Positions 7,452 to 15,651 of a stretch of 41,564 bases of DNA are shown here, piece by piece. Both the position numbers and the translations under genes were made by a program. Positions within the stretch are counted from its first letter, which is position 1. The number at the start of each line of letters is the position of its first letter. This DNA comes from an uncultured bacterium (GTDB taxonomy: Bacteria; Actinomycetota; Coriobacteriia; Coriobacteriales; Coriobacteriaceae): NCBI GenBank assembly GCA_905215815.1, contig CAJMRN010000007.1, forward strand, positions 1 through 41,564, written 5' to 3'. Under the pieces are notes generated by a model. It searched no databases and was not told the DNA's origin. It saw only the letters and a list, made by a program, of their open reading frames with translations.

Positions 7452-8495
7452 CTACTCAAAGTATTGGAACTTGTTGGTCGAGAAGGCGAACGTGACGACG
7501 AAGCCTTCGCCCGGCTCCGATGCCGCGGTGACGTCGATGCCCATCTTGGAGCACAGGCGCGCCACCAGGTAGAGGCCAATACCTGTTGCACGCTTGGTGG
7601 TGCGGCCGTTATCGCCGGTAAAGCCCTTCTCGAACACGCGCGGCAGGTCGGCCGCGCTCACGCCGCAGCCGTTGTCTGCGACGGTGAGCTCGATGCGTTC
7701 GCTCGCCAGACCCTCGTCCAGCAACGCGCCCGAAAACACGATCTTCGCGCCGTCCTCGCGCGCATATTTAATACTGTTCTGAATAAGCTGGCCCAGAATA
7801 AACTCGAGCCACTTCTCGTCGGTAAAGACCTCGAAGTCGAGGTTCTCGCACACCGGGGCCACGTGCGCCGCGATGAGCTCGCGCGCGTTGGCTTTAATCG
7901 CGCCCGTCACCAAGGTCTTGAGATCCCAGCGGCGAATCAGGTAGTCCCGCTCCACGACTTCCGAGCGCGCGTAGTACAGCGCCTGGTCGATATAGCGCTC
8001 CACGCGAGTCAGCTCACGGCCCAGGTCATCCACGCGCGACAGGTCGTCTTCGCTGCCATCCAGGTTTTCCAAAATCAGGTGAGCCGCCGCCAGGGGCAGC
8101 TTGGCCTCGTGGACCCAGCTCTCGATATAGTCGCGATAGTCATCGGTCTGACGCCGGCCTTCGGCAACCTCGTCGCAAGCGGCTTTGCCCACCCGGCGCA
8201 AGACCTCGTACTCGAGCTCGCCCTCGGCATAGGTCGGGCATTGCACCATCTCCTGCACCCATGCGGGACTCTCGAGCTCCTCTGCCGCACGCTCCAGCTG
8301 GCGCAGAAAACGGCGACGGCGCGCGTATTCGATCACGATGCCGAGCATACCAAAGATAAAGGACACGCCGACCGCCACGACCACGATAGAGACGGGTGCA
8401 CCGGCAACCGTCAGCACAAAGCAGCTCAGCAGCACGCCGCACGTCCACACGGCGACGGGAAGCAACGCATCTTTAAAGAATTTGCCAAACGACAT
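7452..8495 (-). CDS. Sensor histidine kinase, BceS/intramembrane-sensing type
   Basis: A 347-residue kinase with two membrane helices in the first 55 residues joined by almost no external loop, the hallmark of intramembrane-sensing kinases that usually work with an ABC transporter. The phospho-acceptor histidine is in ESWVHEAKLPLAA (about residue 130), which has the H-E-x-K-x-P form of this class. ATP-binding motifs follow: QNSIKYA (N box), DNGCGV (G1), FEKGFTG (F box) and GIGLYLV (G2). It lies 9 nt downstream of its response regulator. No BceAB-like transporter is in this window, so its partner and stimulus are unknown. Confidence 0.9.
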   Translation of the reverse strand: MSFGKFFKDALLPVAVWTCGVLLSCFVLTVAGAPVSIVVVAVGVSFIFGMLGIVIEYARRRRFLRQLERAAEELESPAWVQEMVQCPTYAEGELEYEVLRRVGKAACDEVAEGRRQTDDYRDYIESWVHEAKLPLAAAHLILENLDGSEDDLSRVDDLGRELTRVERYIDQALYYARSEVVERDYLIRRWDLKTLVTGAIKANARELIAAHVAPVCENLDFEVFTDEKWLEFILGQLIQNSIKYAREDGAKIVFSGALLDEGLASERIELTVADNGCGVSAADLPRVFEKGFTGDNGRTTKRATGIGLYLVARLCSKMGIDVTAASEPGEGFVVTFAFSTNKFQYFE

Positions 8496-8504
8496 AGCCG
8501 GCCC

Positions 8505-9176
8505 CTAGACCGAATAGCCTTGGCCGCGATGCGTAGTCAAATACCCCTTGATGCCGATTTTTTCGAGCGTGGTGCGCAGGCGGTTGATGTTGACGGTAAG
8601 CGTATTGTCGTCCACGAAGGCGTCGGAGTCCCACAGATCCTGCATGATAGCCGAGCGCGAAACGATCTTGCCCGCGCGGCTCAGAAGCAGCGAGAGGATA
8701 CGCAGCTCGTTTTTGGTAAGCTCGGTGCTGGTGCCGGTTGCCGTGTTGGTGACCGTAGAGCGGGCGAGGTCGAGCTCCAGTCCCTTGTGGACGAGTGTGC
8801 TGCGCTCGCCTGCCGCCGTGGTGCGGCGCAGCAGGGCATTGATGCGGGCCACGAGCACGCGCGCGCTGTAGGGCTTGGGAACAAAGTCGTCCGCGCCGAG
8901 CGTCATGGCCATAACCTCGTCGATCTCGGTCGTGCGCGAGGTGAGGACGATGATGGGAACCTCGGATTCGCGACGGACCTCATGGCAGATGTGCTGACCG
9001 TCTTTGACAGGGAGCGTGAGGTCGAGCAGCACCAGGTCGGGCGCGGCGGCGAGAATATCGCGCGAGACATGTTCGAACGATTCGCAGGCCTCGATTTCAA
9101 ACCCGGCGCGGGCAAGGATGTCGACAAGCTCACGACGAATGGGCTCGTCGTCCTCAACGACATAGATCAGCGCCAT
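8505..9176 (-). CDS. OmpR-family response regulator
   Basis: A 224-residue regulator with an N-terminal receiver domain (acidic pocket DDE near residues 8-10, phospho-Asp in DLVLLDLTLP at about residue 51, Lys in FVPKPYSA) and a C-terminal winged helix ending in INRLRTTLEKIG...YLTTHRGQGYSV. It is encoded just ahead of the BceS-like kinase and is surely its partner. ATG at 9176 is chosen because GGAGGA lies 4 nt upstream; the upstream in-frame ATG lies inside the ribosome-site region. Confidence 0.92.
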   Translation of the reverse strand: MALIYVVEDDEPIRRELVDILARAGFEIEACESFEHVSRDILAAAPDLVLLDLTLPVKDGQHICHEVRRESEVPIIVLTSRTTEIDEVMAMTLGADDFVPKPYSARVLVARINALLRRTTAAGERSTLVHKGLELDLARSTVTNTATGTSTELTKNELRILSLLLSRAGKIVSRSAIMQDLWDSDAFVDDNTLTVNINRLRTTLEKIGIKGYLTTHRGQGYSV

Positions 9177-9220
9177 GTGTCCTCCCATTTCGCGTAACTT
9201 GCACCTTTCACACCATTATG

Positions 9221-9253
9221 CCCACGGCGTCGCAGCGATGCGACCCCGTGGGC
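9221..9253 (-). promoter_or_regulatory. Palindrome at the response-regulator promoter
   Basis: GCCCACGG and CCGTGGGC arms, with inner TCGC/GCGA arms, form a near-perfect 33-bp palindrome (positions good to about 1 nt). Reading on the minus strand, a CATAAT -10-like hexamer follows directly at about 9216-9221, some 40 nt before the regulator's ATG. The palindrome would thus cover the spacer and -35 zone, which suggests an operator. Inference; a processed RNA hairpin is the alternative. Confidence 0.45.
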
Positions 9254-9295
9254 ACCTAATATGACAAAAGTGTTCGGTAGCCTTGAGAGAAAATA

Positions 9296-9326
9296 GGGGC
9301 CGACCGGTCCTAAACCGATCGGCCCC
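9296..9326 (-). terminator. Terminator after the aminotransferase gene
   Basis: GGGGCCGACCGGT (9296-9308) pairs with ACCGATCGGCCCC (9314-9326) with one G-T or mismatch position; on the minus strand it is followed by TATTTTCTC. It lies 20 nt past the aminotransferase stop. Confidence 0.85.
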
Positions 9327-9346
9327 ATCACTTCGACCTCGAGCCT

Positions 9347-10477
9347 CTACTCGAGCGTACGCATGTACGCAGAGATGGCATCCAGGCCCTTCTGCAGGTC
9401 GTCGGTGTTATCGGAGTATGCATAGCCGATGCGCATGCTCTTGGGCTCCTCGAAGCAATCGCCCGGGGTGACGAGCGCGCCGGATTTCTTAATCATGTCA
9501 ACGCAGAACGTCCTGGAGTCGATGTCGTAGTCGTAATACACGAGCGCAGTGGTACCCGCCTCGGGCTTGACGAACGACAGGTGCGGCTCGCTCTCGACCC
9601 ACTTCTCCAGAACAGCAAGGTTCTGACGGACGATGCGACGGCTGCGCTCAAGGATCACGGAAGCGTTGCCCAGAATCAGCTCCGCCACCGACTCGCTGAA
9701 TATGCCGGCAGAAATCAGGTTGTAGTCGCGATGCGAGAGCAGCGCGCGACGGAGCTCCGGGCTCTTGGTGACCGCCCAGCCCAGACGCAGGCCGGCGAAC
9801 GACCAGACCTTGGACATGGATGCGGTGACGATGGCCTTGTCGTACAGGTCAATCACGGACTCGGAGTACTCATCCGTCTGAGTAAGCAGACGGTAGACCT
9901 CGTCGCAGAGCACCCACGCGTCGTGTTTGCGTGCGACCTCGACAATCGCCTTGAGCGTATCGGTGTCGAGCAGGGCGCCCGTGGGGTTGTCCGGGTTATT
10001 GATGCAGATGAGCTTGGTATCGTCGGTCACCAGGGCATCGAGCGCGTCGACGTCGACGTGGTAGCCGTTCTTGCGATCGAGCTGAAGGATATCGACCTTC
10101 GCACCGCACATCTCGGGAATCGAGTAAAGCTGCTGGTAGGTGGGCTTGACGGAGACTACATGATCGCCCGGTTCGACGAGCGTGGAAATAACCAGGGAGT
10201 TGGCACCGGTCGCGCCGTGCGTGGGCACGATATGCCCGGGCTCGACCGTCTTATAGAGACGCGCGACCCCCTCGAGGAAGCCGGGCTGCCCCTCGATGTC
10301 TCCGTAGGTGAATCGGCGCGAGCACAGGCTATCGAGCCACGCCTTCTTGTCGGTGTTCGTAAGCTCGAACAGCTGGTCGAGCGTGAGGGAGTAGACGCAC
10401 GTCTCCGCAACGTTGTGGGTGCACTTGGTCTCCCACTCGTTCATCCACTGCTCGACGGCGAAATCCTTAATCTGCAT
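9347..10477 (-). CDS. PLP-dependent aminotransferase, class I/II fold
   Basis: A 376-residue fold-type I enzyme. The Schiff-base lysine is in SMSKVWSFAGLRLGW (about residue 235), preceded by NPDNPTG and by LCDEVYR, which hold the conserved Asn and Asp/Tyr contacts to the cofactor; an Arg for the substrate carboxylate is expected in MRIGYAY. The substrate cannot be told. The N-terminal signature NVAETCVYSLTLDQL belongs to a subgroup I know only as generic aminotransferases. The gene follows the cyclodeaminase-family gene by 24 nt and is followed by a terminator, so the two form an operon, apparently under the divergent PucR regulator. Confidence 0.88.
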   Translation of the reverse strand: MQIKDFAVEQWMNEWETKCTHNVAETCVYSLTLDQLFELTNTDKKAWLDSLCSRRFTYGDIEGQPGFLEGVARLYKTVEPGHIVPTHGATGANSLVISTLVEPGDHVVSVKPTYQQLYSIPEMCGAKVDILQLDRKNGYHVDVDALDALVTDDTKLICINNPDNPTGALLDTDTLKAIVEVARKHDAWVLCDEVYRLLTQTDEYSESVIDLYDKAIVTASMSKVWSFAGLRLGWAVTKSPELRRALLSHRDYNLISAGIFSESVAELILGNASVILERSRRIVRQNLAVLEKWVESEPHLSFVKPEAGTTALVYYDYDIDSRTFCVDMIKKSGALVTPGDCFEEPKSMRIGYAYSDNTDDLQKGLDAISAYMRTLE

Positions 10478-10501
10478 TGTCGTTTCCTTTCCTTGGCTTT
10501 C

Positions 10502-11533
10502 TTACAGTTCCACCACGGTGCCCAGCCCCGCCTCGACGGCGCGGTCGTAGGCAATTTTCGATGCCGAAAGGTCCTGAACGGCAATGCCCGACGTATCGAA
10601 CACCGTCACCTGCTCGTCATCCGAACGCCCCGTGGCCGTGCCGGCGATGACTTCGCCGAGCTCCGCTTTGATGTTCTCGGGCGCGATGGCACCCTCGGCA
10701 ACCGGAATCTCCAGCTCACCGGACGCGACCGATTGCTCGCGGTCGTCGACGTAAACAGCGGCGCGGGCGACAAGCGCCGAGGCGAGCTCCTGCTTGCCGG
10801 GCATGTCGGCACCGACGCAGGAGATATGCGTACCGGGGCGCACCCATGCATCGGGGATGATGGGCTTGGTCGCCGGCGTGATCGTCACGATGATGTCGGC
10901 CTCTGCCGCGGCACCTTGGCCGTCGGCCGTCGCCTCGATGGAATAGGCGGATGCCTCGCGAGCATGCTCGCAGGCGCCCAAGATATGGGCGACCTCGTCA
11001 CGCATGCGCTCGACGCGGGCCTCGGGCGCGGCATCGGAAACCGGCTCCCACACCTTGACCTCGCTCACTTTGGGACAGGCGGCGAGCACGCCCGCCACCA
11101 TATAGGTGCTCATATGGCCGGCACCCGCAACAAGCAGTTTGGACGCATCCTCCCGAGCCAGCCACTTGGCACCGAGCGCAGCGGCGGCACCGGTGCGAAG
11201 CCCAGTGACGGCGGAGGCATTAAGCAGCGCCAGCGGCTCGCCCGTCGCGTTGTCGCACAGCAGCGTGGTGCCAAAGATCCCGGGCAGCCCCTTTTTGGGA
11301 TTCTGAGAGAACCAGGCAGTGAGCTTGAGACCGAAGAGGCCGCTTCCCGCCAACTCGCCCGAACGAATATCCATATCGGCCACGCCGGGCTCGAACTGCT
11401 CATATACCATCGGCCACGCAACACCCTTGCCCGTTGCCTTCTGGCGATATGCCTCCTCCACGGCAGCGATTGCATCCTCGATCGTCAGTACCTTGGAAAC
11501 TTCCTCGGCCGAAAGCACCACCATCTGCCCCAT
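10502..11533 (-). CDS. Ornithine cyclodeaminase / mu-crystallin family protein
   Basis: A 343-residue NAD(P)-dependent protein of the OCD/mu-crystallin superfamily, which includes ornithine cyclodeaminase, alanine dehydrogenase-like and ketimine-reductase enzymes. Seen: the substrate-site region GLKLTAWFSQNPKKGLPG (conserved K in the K-x-[TVL] stretch), GEPLALLNASAVTGLRTGAA, and the Rossmann loop LLVAGAGHMSTYM, a variant of the G-x-G-x-x-[AS] dinucleotide motif. The second ATG (11533) is 5 nt after GAGGAG; the first (11536) is only 2 nt away. First gene of an operon with the aminotransferase; the pair could interconvert an amino acid and its cyclic imine. Substrate unknown. Confidence 0.85.
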   Translation of the reverse strand: MGQMVVLSAEEVSKVLTIEDAIAAVEEAYRQKATGKGVAWPMVYEQFEPGVADMDIRSGELAGSGLFGLKLTAWFSQNPKKGLPGIFGTTLLCDNATGEPLALLNASAVTGLRTGAAAALGAKWLAREDASKLLVAGAGHMSTYMVAGVLAACPKVSEVKVWEPVSDAAPEARVERMRDEVAHILGACEHAREASAYSIEATADGQGAAAEADIIVTITPATKPIIPDAWVRPGTHISCVGADMPGKQELASALVARAAVYVDDREQSVASGELEIPVAEGAIAPENIKAELGEVIAGTATGRSDDEQVTVFDTSGIAVQDLSASKIAYDRAVEAGLGTVVEL

Positions 11534-11750
11534 CATCGCTCCTCTCAGCGAAAGCTTTACGTTGCTTCACTGTACGGTTTAGTAACGATGCCGCCAAGGA
11601 TCATTTCTTGTTGGAATCTACAACGATTCTCGATCTGATTTTTCGTTCTATCAGTAGGTATTTGAACTATTTCTCACATGAAAGGCATACGGATGTGCGA
11701 TTATCCTATTTATACTTGTACTTATTGTAGTGATTTACAAGGTGATGTTG
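11534..11750. promoter_or_regulatory. Divergent control region, amino-acid operon and PucR regulator
   Basis: A 217-nt AT-rich intergenic region between the divergent operon and regulator. TATACT (11711-11716) is a possible -10 for the regulator, without a clear -35. The ribosome site AAGGTG is at 11739-11744. No firm operator palindrome was recognised. Confidence 0.4.
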
Positions 11751-12932
11751 ATGCTATACACCATCTCGGACTTCTCACGGGAATATGAGGGGTCGGTCCG
11801 CCTAATCGCCGGCAGCGATGGCGTCTCGCGTGCCGTCTCCGGCGTCGGGATTCTCGATTATGAACTCATGCCCGGCCTCAAGAGCAAGTACCAGCGCGTC
11901 AACTTCAGCTCAGACGAGATCGTCCTCAGCACCTTCCTCTATGCGAAGGACGACCCATACCTCATCACTGAAGCCGTGAAATACCTCGTCGCCAAGGGAA
12001 CGAGCGGTCTTATCATCAAAAACGTCCTGCACATCCCGATTCCCGACCAAGCCATCCGCTACGCCAACGCGCGGCACTACCCGGTCTTTCTCACGACCGA
12101 CGACTCGCTGTTCTTTGACAGCGTCATCTATGAGGTCAAACGGCATATCGAGCAGCTCGCGTCCATCGACTTCGCGCAGCGCGAGATCGATGCCCTAAGG
12201 ACAGATGTATCGCCTGAGTCCATCTGCCGACGCATCCGAGGCCTCAACCCGTCATTTCTGGACGAAGCGGTCGCCCTGTTCGCATCGTTTGCAGAGCCCC
12301 TCGACCCGCGTACGTTTTTGCAAATCGAACGTCTCTGTGCAAAATCGACCCTCGCCGGATGCCACAACATGCTGGCACCCTATGACGGAGGTTTGTTATT
12401 CGTAGCGACAAGTGACTCGGAGCAGACGCTCGATGTGGAGCGAATCGTGCAGGCGCTCACGGAGCTCATCGAGACTAGCGGTATCGACGGCGGAGCGGAA
12501 GGGCTCGGCATCAGCGATATTCTGTTTGGAGACGAGGCGGTGGCGCAGGCGATCTCGCAGGCGATTTACGCACAGCGCCTATCTTGTCAACGAGCCGAGG
12601 GTCCCATCCGCTATGCGCAGCTCGGCATCCTGAGAACCGTGATGCCTTTTGCGGAAACCCCGGAGATGCGGTCGTTCTCGGAGGCGATTCTCTCGCCGAT
12701 ACGCGAGCACGACAGCGAGCATGGCAGTGAGTTGGAATCCACGCTCGCCGCATTCATCGAGAACGACCGACGTATCGAGCAAACCGCCAAGCAGACTGGC
12801 CAGCACCCGAACACGATTCGATATCGCCTCGATAAGGTGATGGCTCTCACCGGACTGAGCTACAAATGCGCCCCGGAGATGGAGCAGCTGTCGCTCGCCT
12901 ACGCCATCGAACGCGCTCACTCACTTCAGTAA
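11751..12932 (+). CDS. PucR-family transcriptional regulator
   Basis: A 393-residue regulator with an N-terminal PucR-type ligand domain (about residues 1-120, beginning LYTISDFSREYEGSVRLIAG and including the K-x-x-S/T-G-L-I-I-K strand) and a C-terminal helix-turn-helix of the PucR/CdaR type (EQTAKQTGQHPNTIRYRLDKV, here quoted only in outline, about residues 345-375). PucR proteins are usually activators of nitrogen-compound catabolism that respond to the pathway substrate. The start at 11751 is 6 nt after AAGGTG; GTG and ATG codons at 11730 and 11745 are alternatives. Divergent from the OCD/aminotransferase operon, which is its probable target. Confidence 0.85.
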   Translation: MLYTISDFSREYEGSVRLIAGSDGVSRAVSGVGILDYELMPGLKSKYQRVNFSSDEIVLSTFLYAKDDPYLITEAVKYLVAKGTSGLIIKNVLHIPIPDQAIRYANARHYPVFLTTDDSLFFDSVIYEVKRHIEQLASIDFAQREIDALRTDVSPESICRRIRGLNPSFLDEAVALFASFAEPLDPRTFLQIERLCAKSTLAGCHNMLAPYDGGLLFVATSDSEQTLDVERIVQALTELIETSGIDGGAEGLGISDILFGDEAVAQAISQAIYAQRLSCQRAEGPIRYAQLGILRTVMPFAETPEMRSFSEAILSPIREHDSEHGSELESTLAAFIENDRRIEQTAKQTGQHPNTIRYRLDKVMALTGLSYKCAPEMEQLSLAYAIERAHSLQ

Positions 12933-12950
12933 GCCCACCCCGCCTTGAGG

Positions 12951-13661
12951 TTAGGAGCGGCGGGCACGGAGCTTTTCGTAGCCTTCGGCGAAGAAGGCGA
13001 CCGTGGCGGCGTCGGCCTCGGCGGCGTCCGTCTCGGTCGCGGGGACCACGCCGTGCTCGTCGCTCACTAGGAACAGCGCGCCCTTAAGCTGCGCGGGAAT
13101 GTCTACGCGCGTGACCGGGATGCCCTTGGTCTGGGCCAGCTGCTCGATGAGCGTCGCCGTGCCGCACAGGAACTCGTCCGCCGGCGCCACAAAGGCAAGT
13201 TCGCCATTGTTGACGGCGGCGAGCAGCTCGGGCGCCACGCCGGTCTCGTCGGCTTCGGAGCGAGCCTCGGCAGAACGGGCACGCAGCGCCTTGGCCGATG
13301 TGTCGGCCAGCGGCTCGTACTCCCCCACCGTCATGGCGGCGTTGCCGTTGATGTCGATCACCAGCATGAGCACGCCGTCGCGTGCGGTGTAATCGCCCTC
13401 GGCAAGCGACCACTCAACGTGCTGTTTGGCCCAGCTGAGCATGTTATGGGTAAGCGGCTCGCCCTGCACCAGACGCTCGGACAGTGCGCGGATGTGGCGG
13501 TTGAGCATGGGCACCTTTTTGTTGGACATGCGCCAACGGCAGACAAGCGCGGGCTTGTCGAGCGTGAACTTCTCGACCGCCTCCTGATTGGCGCAAAAGT
13601 CCTCGTACGCACGCTGATCCTCGGCATTGCCAAACAGCTCGGCATCATCAATCTGGGGCAT
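12951..13661 (-). CDS. Hypothetical protein
   Basis: A 236-residue soluble protein that I do not recognise. It starts acidic (MPQIDDAELFGNAEDQRAYE), has no membrane segment or signal peptide, and contains a core LMLVIDINGNAAMTVGEYEPL followed by an Ala/Glu-rich helix and a stretch CGTATLIEQLAQTKGIPVTRVDI. ATG at 13661 is favoured by GAAAGG 7 nt upstream; ATG at 13667 or 13685 would be too near or lack a site. It converges with the PucR gene, the stop codons being 18 nt apart, and precedes no operon partner. Base composition is like its neighbours, so it looks native. Confidence 0.75.
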   Translation of the reverse strand: MPQIDDAELFGNAEDQRAYEDFCANQEAVEKFTLDKPALVCRWRMSNKKVPMLNRHIRALSERLVQGEPLTHNMLSWAKQHVEWSLAEGDYTARDGVLMLVIDINGNAAMTVGEYEPLADTSAKALRARSAEARSEADETGVAPELLAAVNNGELAFVAPADEFLCGTATLIEQLAQTKGIPVTRVDIPAQLKGALFLVSDEHGVVPATETDAAEADAATVAFFAEGYEKLRARRS

Positions 13662-13701
13662 GGTCATACCTTTCGTGTTAGTCATTCCGTCCTCTTATAC
13701 C

Positions 13702-13737
13702 AAAAAGACGGCCCTCCAAACGGAGCAGCCGTCTTTT
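13702..13737 (-). terminator. Terminator after purH
   Basis: AAAAAGACGGC and GCCGTCTTTT arms with an inner CTCC/GGAG stem; on the minus strand it ends in TTTTT, 30 nt past the purH stop. It also precedes the hypothetical gene, whose promoter would lie in the same 100-nt gap. Confidence 0.85.
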
Positions 13738-13766
13738 GCAGAGATTATTTTGTCCCGGGGCGAAAC

Positions 13767-15374
13767 TTAGTGCCTAAAATGCCTGGCCCCCGTGAAGACC
13801 ATCGCAATGCCATGCTCATTGCAGGCCTGGACGCTCTCGTCGTCGCGCTTGGAGCCGCCGGGCTGGATGATGCAGGTCACGCCGTGCGCGGCAAGCACGT
13901 CGACGTTGTCGCGGAACGGGAAGAACGCGTCGCTTGCACAGGCAAAGCCGCCCTTCTCCACGCCCTCGCGCTCGCAGAAGTCCTCGGCGCGCTCGCAGGC
14001 AAGCAGTGCAGAGTCAACGCGGTTGGGCTGACCCGGGCCCATGCCAATGCCGGCCTTACCCTTGGAAACCAGGATGGCGTTGGACTTGACGCCCTTGCAG
14101 ACCTTCCAGGCAAACTCGAGCTCGGCCATCTCAGCGTCGGTGGGCTTGCGGTCGGTGGGGAACGTAAAGGTCGCGGGATCCTCGGTCACGTGGTCGACCT
14201 CCTGCACCAGCATGCCGCCGTCGACGGAGCGCAGCTCCACCTGGGCGCCGTGGTCCACGCCGCCGGTGGCCAGCACGCGCAGGTTGGGGCGCTTGGCCAT
14301 GCGCTCGAGCGCCTCGGCAGTGTAGCTCGGGGCGATGATAACCTCGACGAACTGCTTGTTCTGATCGGCAAAGTGCTCAACCAGCTCATAGGGAACCTCG
14401 CGGTTGCAGGCGATGATGCCGCCAAAGGCGCTCTTGGGATCGCAGGCGAAGGCGCGGTCGTAGGCGGCCGTGATGTCCTCGGCCACGGCGGAGCCGCAGG
14501 GGTTCTGATGCTTGAGGATCACGCAGGCCGGCTCGTCGAACTCGCGGACCAGGTTCCAAGCGGCGTCGGCATCCAGATAGTTGTTGTAGCTGAGCGGCTT
14601 GCCCTGGATCTGCTCGGAGCCCACGAGCGGGAACTGCGAGCTCGCGGTATTCTCGCAGCCCTCGGCAAAGCGATAGACCGTGGCCTTTTGCTGCGGGTTC
14701 TCGCCATAGCGCAGGTCGTCGACCTTCTCCAGCGAGATCTCGAGCTTGGCAGAGGTGTCCGCCACGTCGCTTGCCTGGGCGGCAAGCCAACGGGAGATAG
14801 CCGTGTCGTAGGCGGCGGTGGTCTGGTAGACCTTCACCTGCAGGCGACAACGGGTGGAAAGCGTGGTGCAGCCACCGGTCTCGCGCATCTCGGCCAGGAC
14901 GGCATCATAGTCGGCCGGGTCGGAGATGACGGTAACGCTCGCGGCGTTCTTGGCGGCAGAGCGCAGCATGGAGGGGCCACCGATGTCGATGTGCTCGATG
15001 GCATCCGCGAAGGTGACCTCGGGGTTGGCGACGGTCTTCTCGAACTCGTACAGGTTGACGACGACCAGGTCGATCAGCTTAATGCCGTGCTGTGCCGCCT
15101 CCTGCATGTGCTGCTCGGAATCGCGGCGGGCCAGCAGCGCGCCGTGAACCTTGGGGTGCAGGGTCTTAACGCGGCCGTCCATCATCTCGGGACAGCCCGT
15201 GAACTCCTCGATGGGGGTTACGGGGACGCCCGCGTCCTCGATGGCACGAGCCGTGCCGCCCGTAGAGATGATCTCGACGCCAAAGTCATCGACCAGCGTC
15301 CGTGCGAAATCGACGACGCCCGTCTTATCGGTAACCGAGATCAACGCGCGTGCGATCTTCACATCAGATCCCAT
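13767..15374 (-). CDS. purH: Bifunctional AICAR transformylase / IMP cyclohydrolase
   Basis: A 535-residue enzyme that carries out the last two steps of purine synthesis: formylation of AICAR with 10-formyl-THF, then ring closure to IMP. The N-terminal MGS-like cyclohydrolase domain starts IARALISVTDKTG and has the STGGTARAIEDAGVPV loop. The C-terminal transformylase domain has the catalytic Lys-His in ILKHQNPCGSA, and SFGGIIACNREV further on, and ends RHFRH. Length is that of the family. AGGAGG lies 5 nt before the ATG. Monocistronic, with its own terminator; the palindrome at 15449-15470 may control it. Confidence 0.96.
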   Translation of the reverse strand: MGSDVKIARALISVTDKTGVVDFARTLVDDFGVEIISTGGTARAIEDAGVPVTPIEEFTGCPEMMDGRVKTLHPKVHGALLARRDSEQHMQEAAQHGIKLIDLVVVNLYEFEKTVANPEVTFADAIEHIDIGGPSMLRSAAKNAASVTVISDPADYDAVLAEMRETGGCTTLSTRCRLQVKVYQTTAAYDTAISRWLAAQASDVADTSAKLEISLEKVDDLRYGENPQQKATVYRFAEGCENTASSQFPLVGSEQIQGKPLSYNNYLDADAAWNLVREFDEPACVILKHQNPCGSAVAEDITAAYDRAFACDPKSAFGGIIACNREVPYELVEHFADQNKQFVEVIIAPSYTAEALERMAKRPNLRVLATGGVDHGAQVELRSVDGGMLVQEVDHVTEDPATFTFPTDRKPTDAEMAELEFAWKVCKGVKSNAILVSKGKAGIGMGPGQPNRVDSALLACERAEDFCEREGVEKGGFACASDAFFPFRDNVDVLAAHGVTCIIQPGGSKRDDESVQACNEHGIAMVFTGARHFRH

Positions 15375-15448
15375 GCAGTCCTCCTGTCTGGTACGCCGCC
15401 GTGCTCTGTGAGCCGGTGATACGTCGATCTGCAGCGCTCGCGCAGCGG

Positions 15449-15470
15449 CATTGAAAATACTGATTCAATG
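15449..15470. promoter_or_regulatory. 22-bp inverted repeat upstream of purH
   Basis: Perfect 7-bp arms CATTGAA/TTCAATG around an 8-nt spacer, in an AT-rich island 75 nt upstream of the purH ATG. On the minus strand it contains TTGAAT, which could serve as a -35, so a repressor bound here could block purH. Operator role is inference. Confidence 0.4.
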
Positions 15471-15651
15471 TAGCGCATCGAGCGCATCGATGCACCCCGC
15501 AACGGGCGCATATGCAGAAAAAGTTTGCGAGCGGAGGGGATGGGCACGGCACCGGGCACGGTGAGTTCATGGAACACAGGGGCACCATAATTAGATGCCA
15601 ATAGCGTGGTAGAACTGTGCTCGATATGCATCCGCAAAAGAAAGAGGCACC

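Noticed and set aside
7386..9197. 603-codon open frame opposite the BceRS-like genes
   Set aside because: It spans two well-defined genes on the other strand, with no recognisable motif of its own.
9581..11638. 685-codon open frame opposite the aminotransferase and OCD genes
   Set aside because: Antisense shadow running across two real genes and their gap; no family features.
13419..15419. 666-codon open frame opposite purH
   Set aside because: Antisense shadow of purH; low-complexity, His/Val/Leu-rich.
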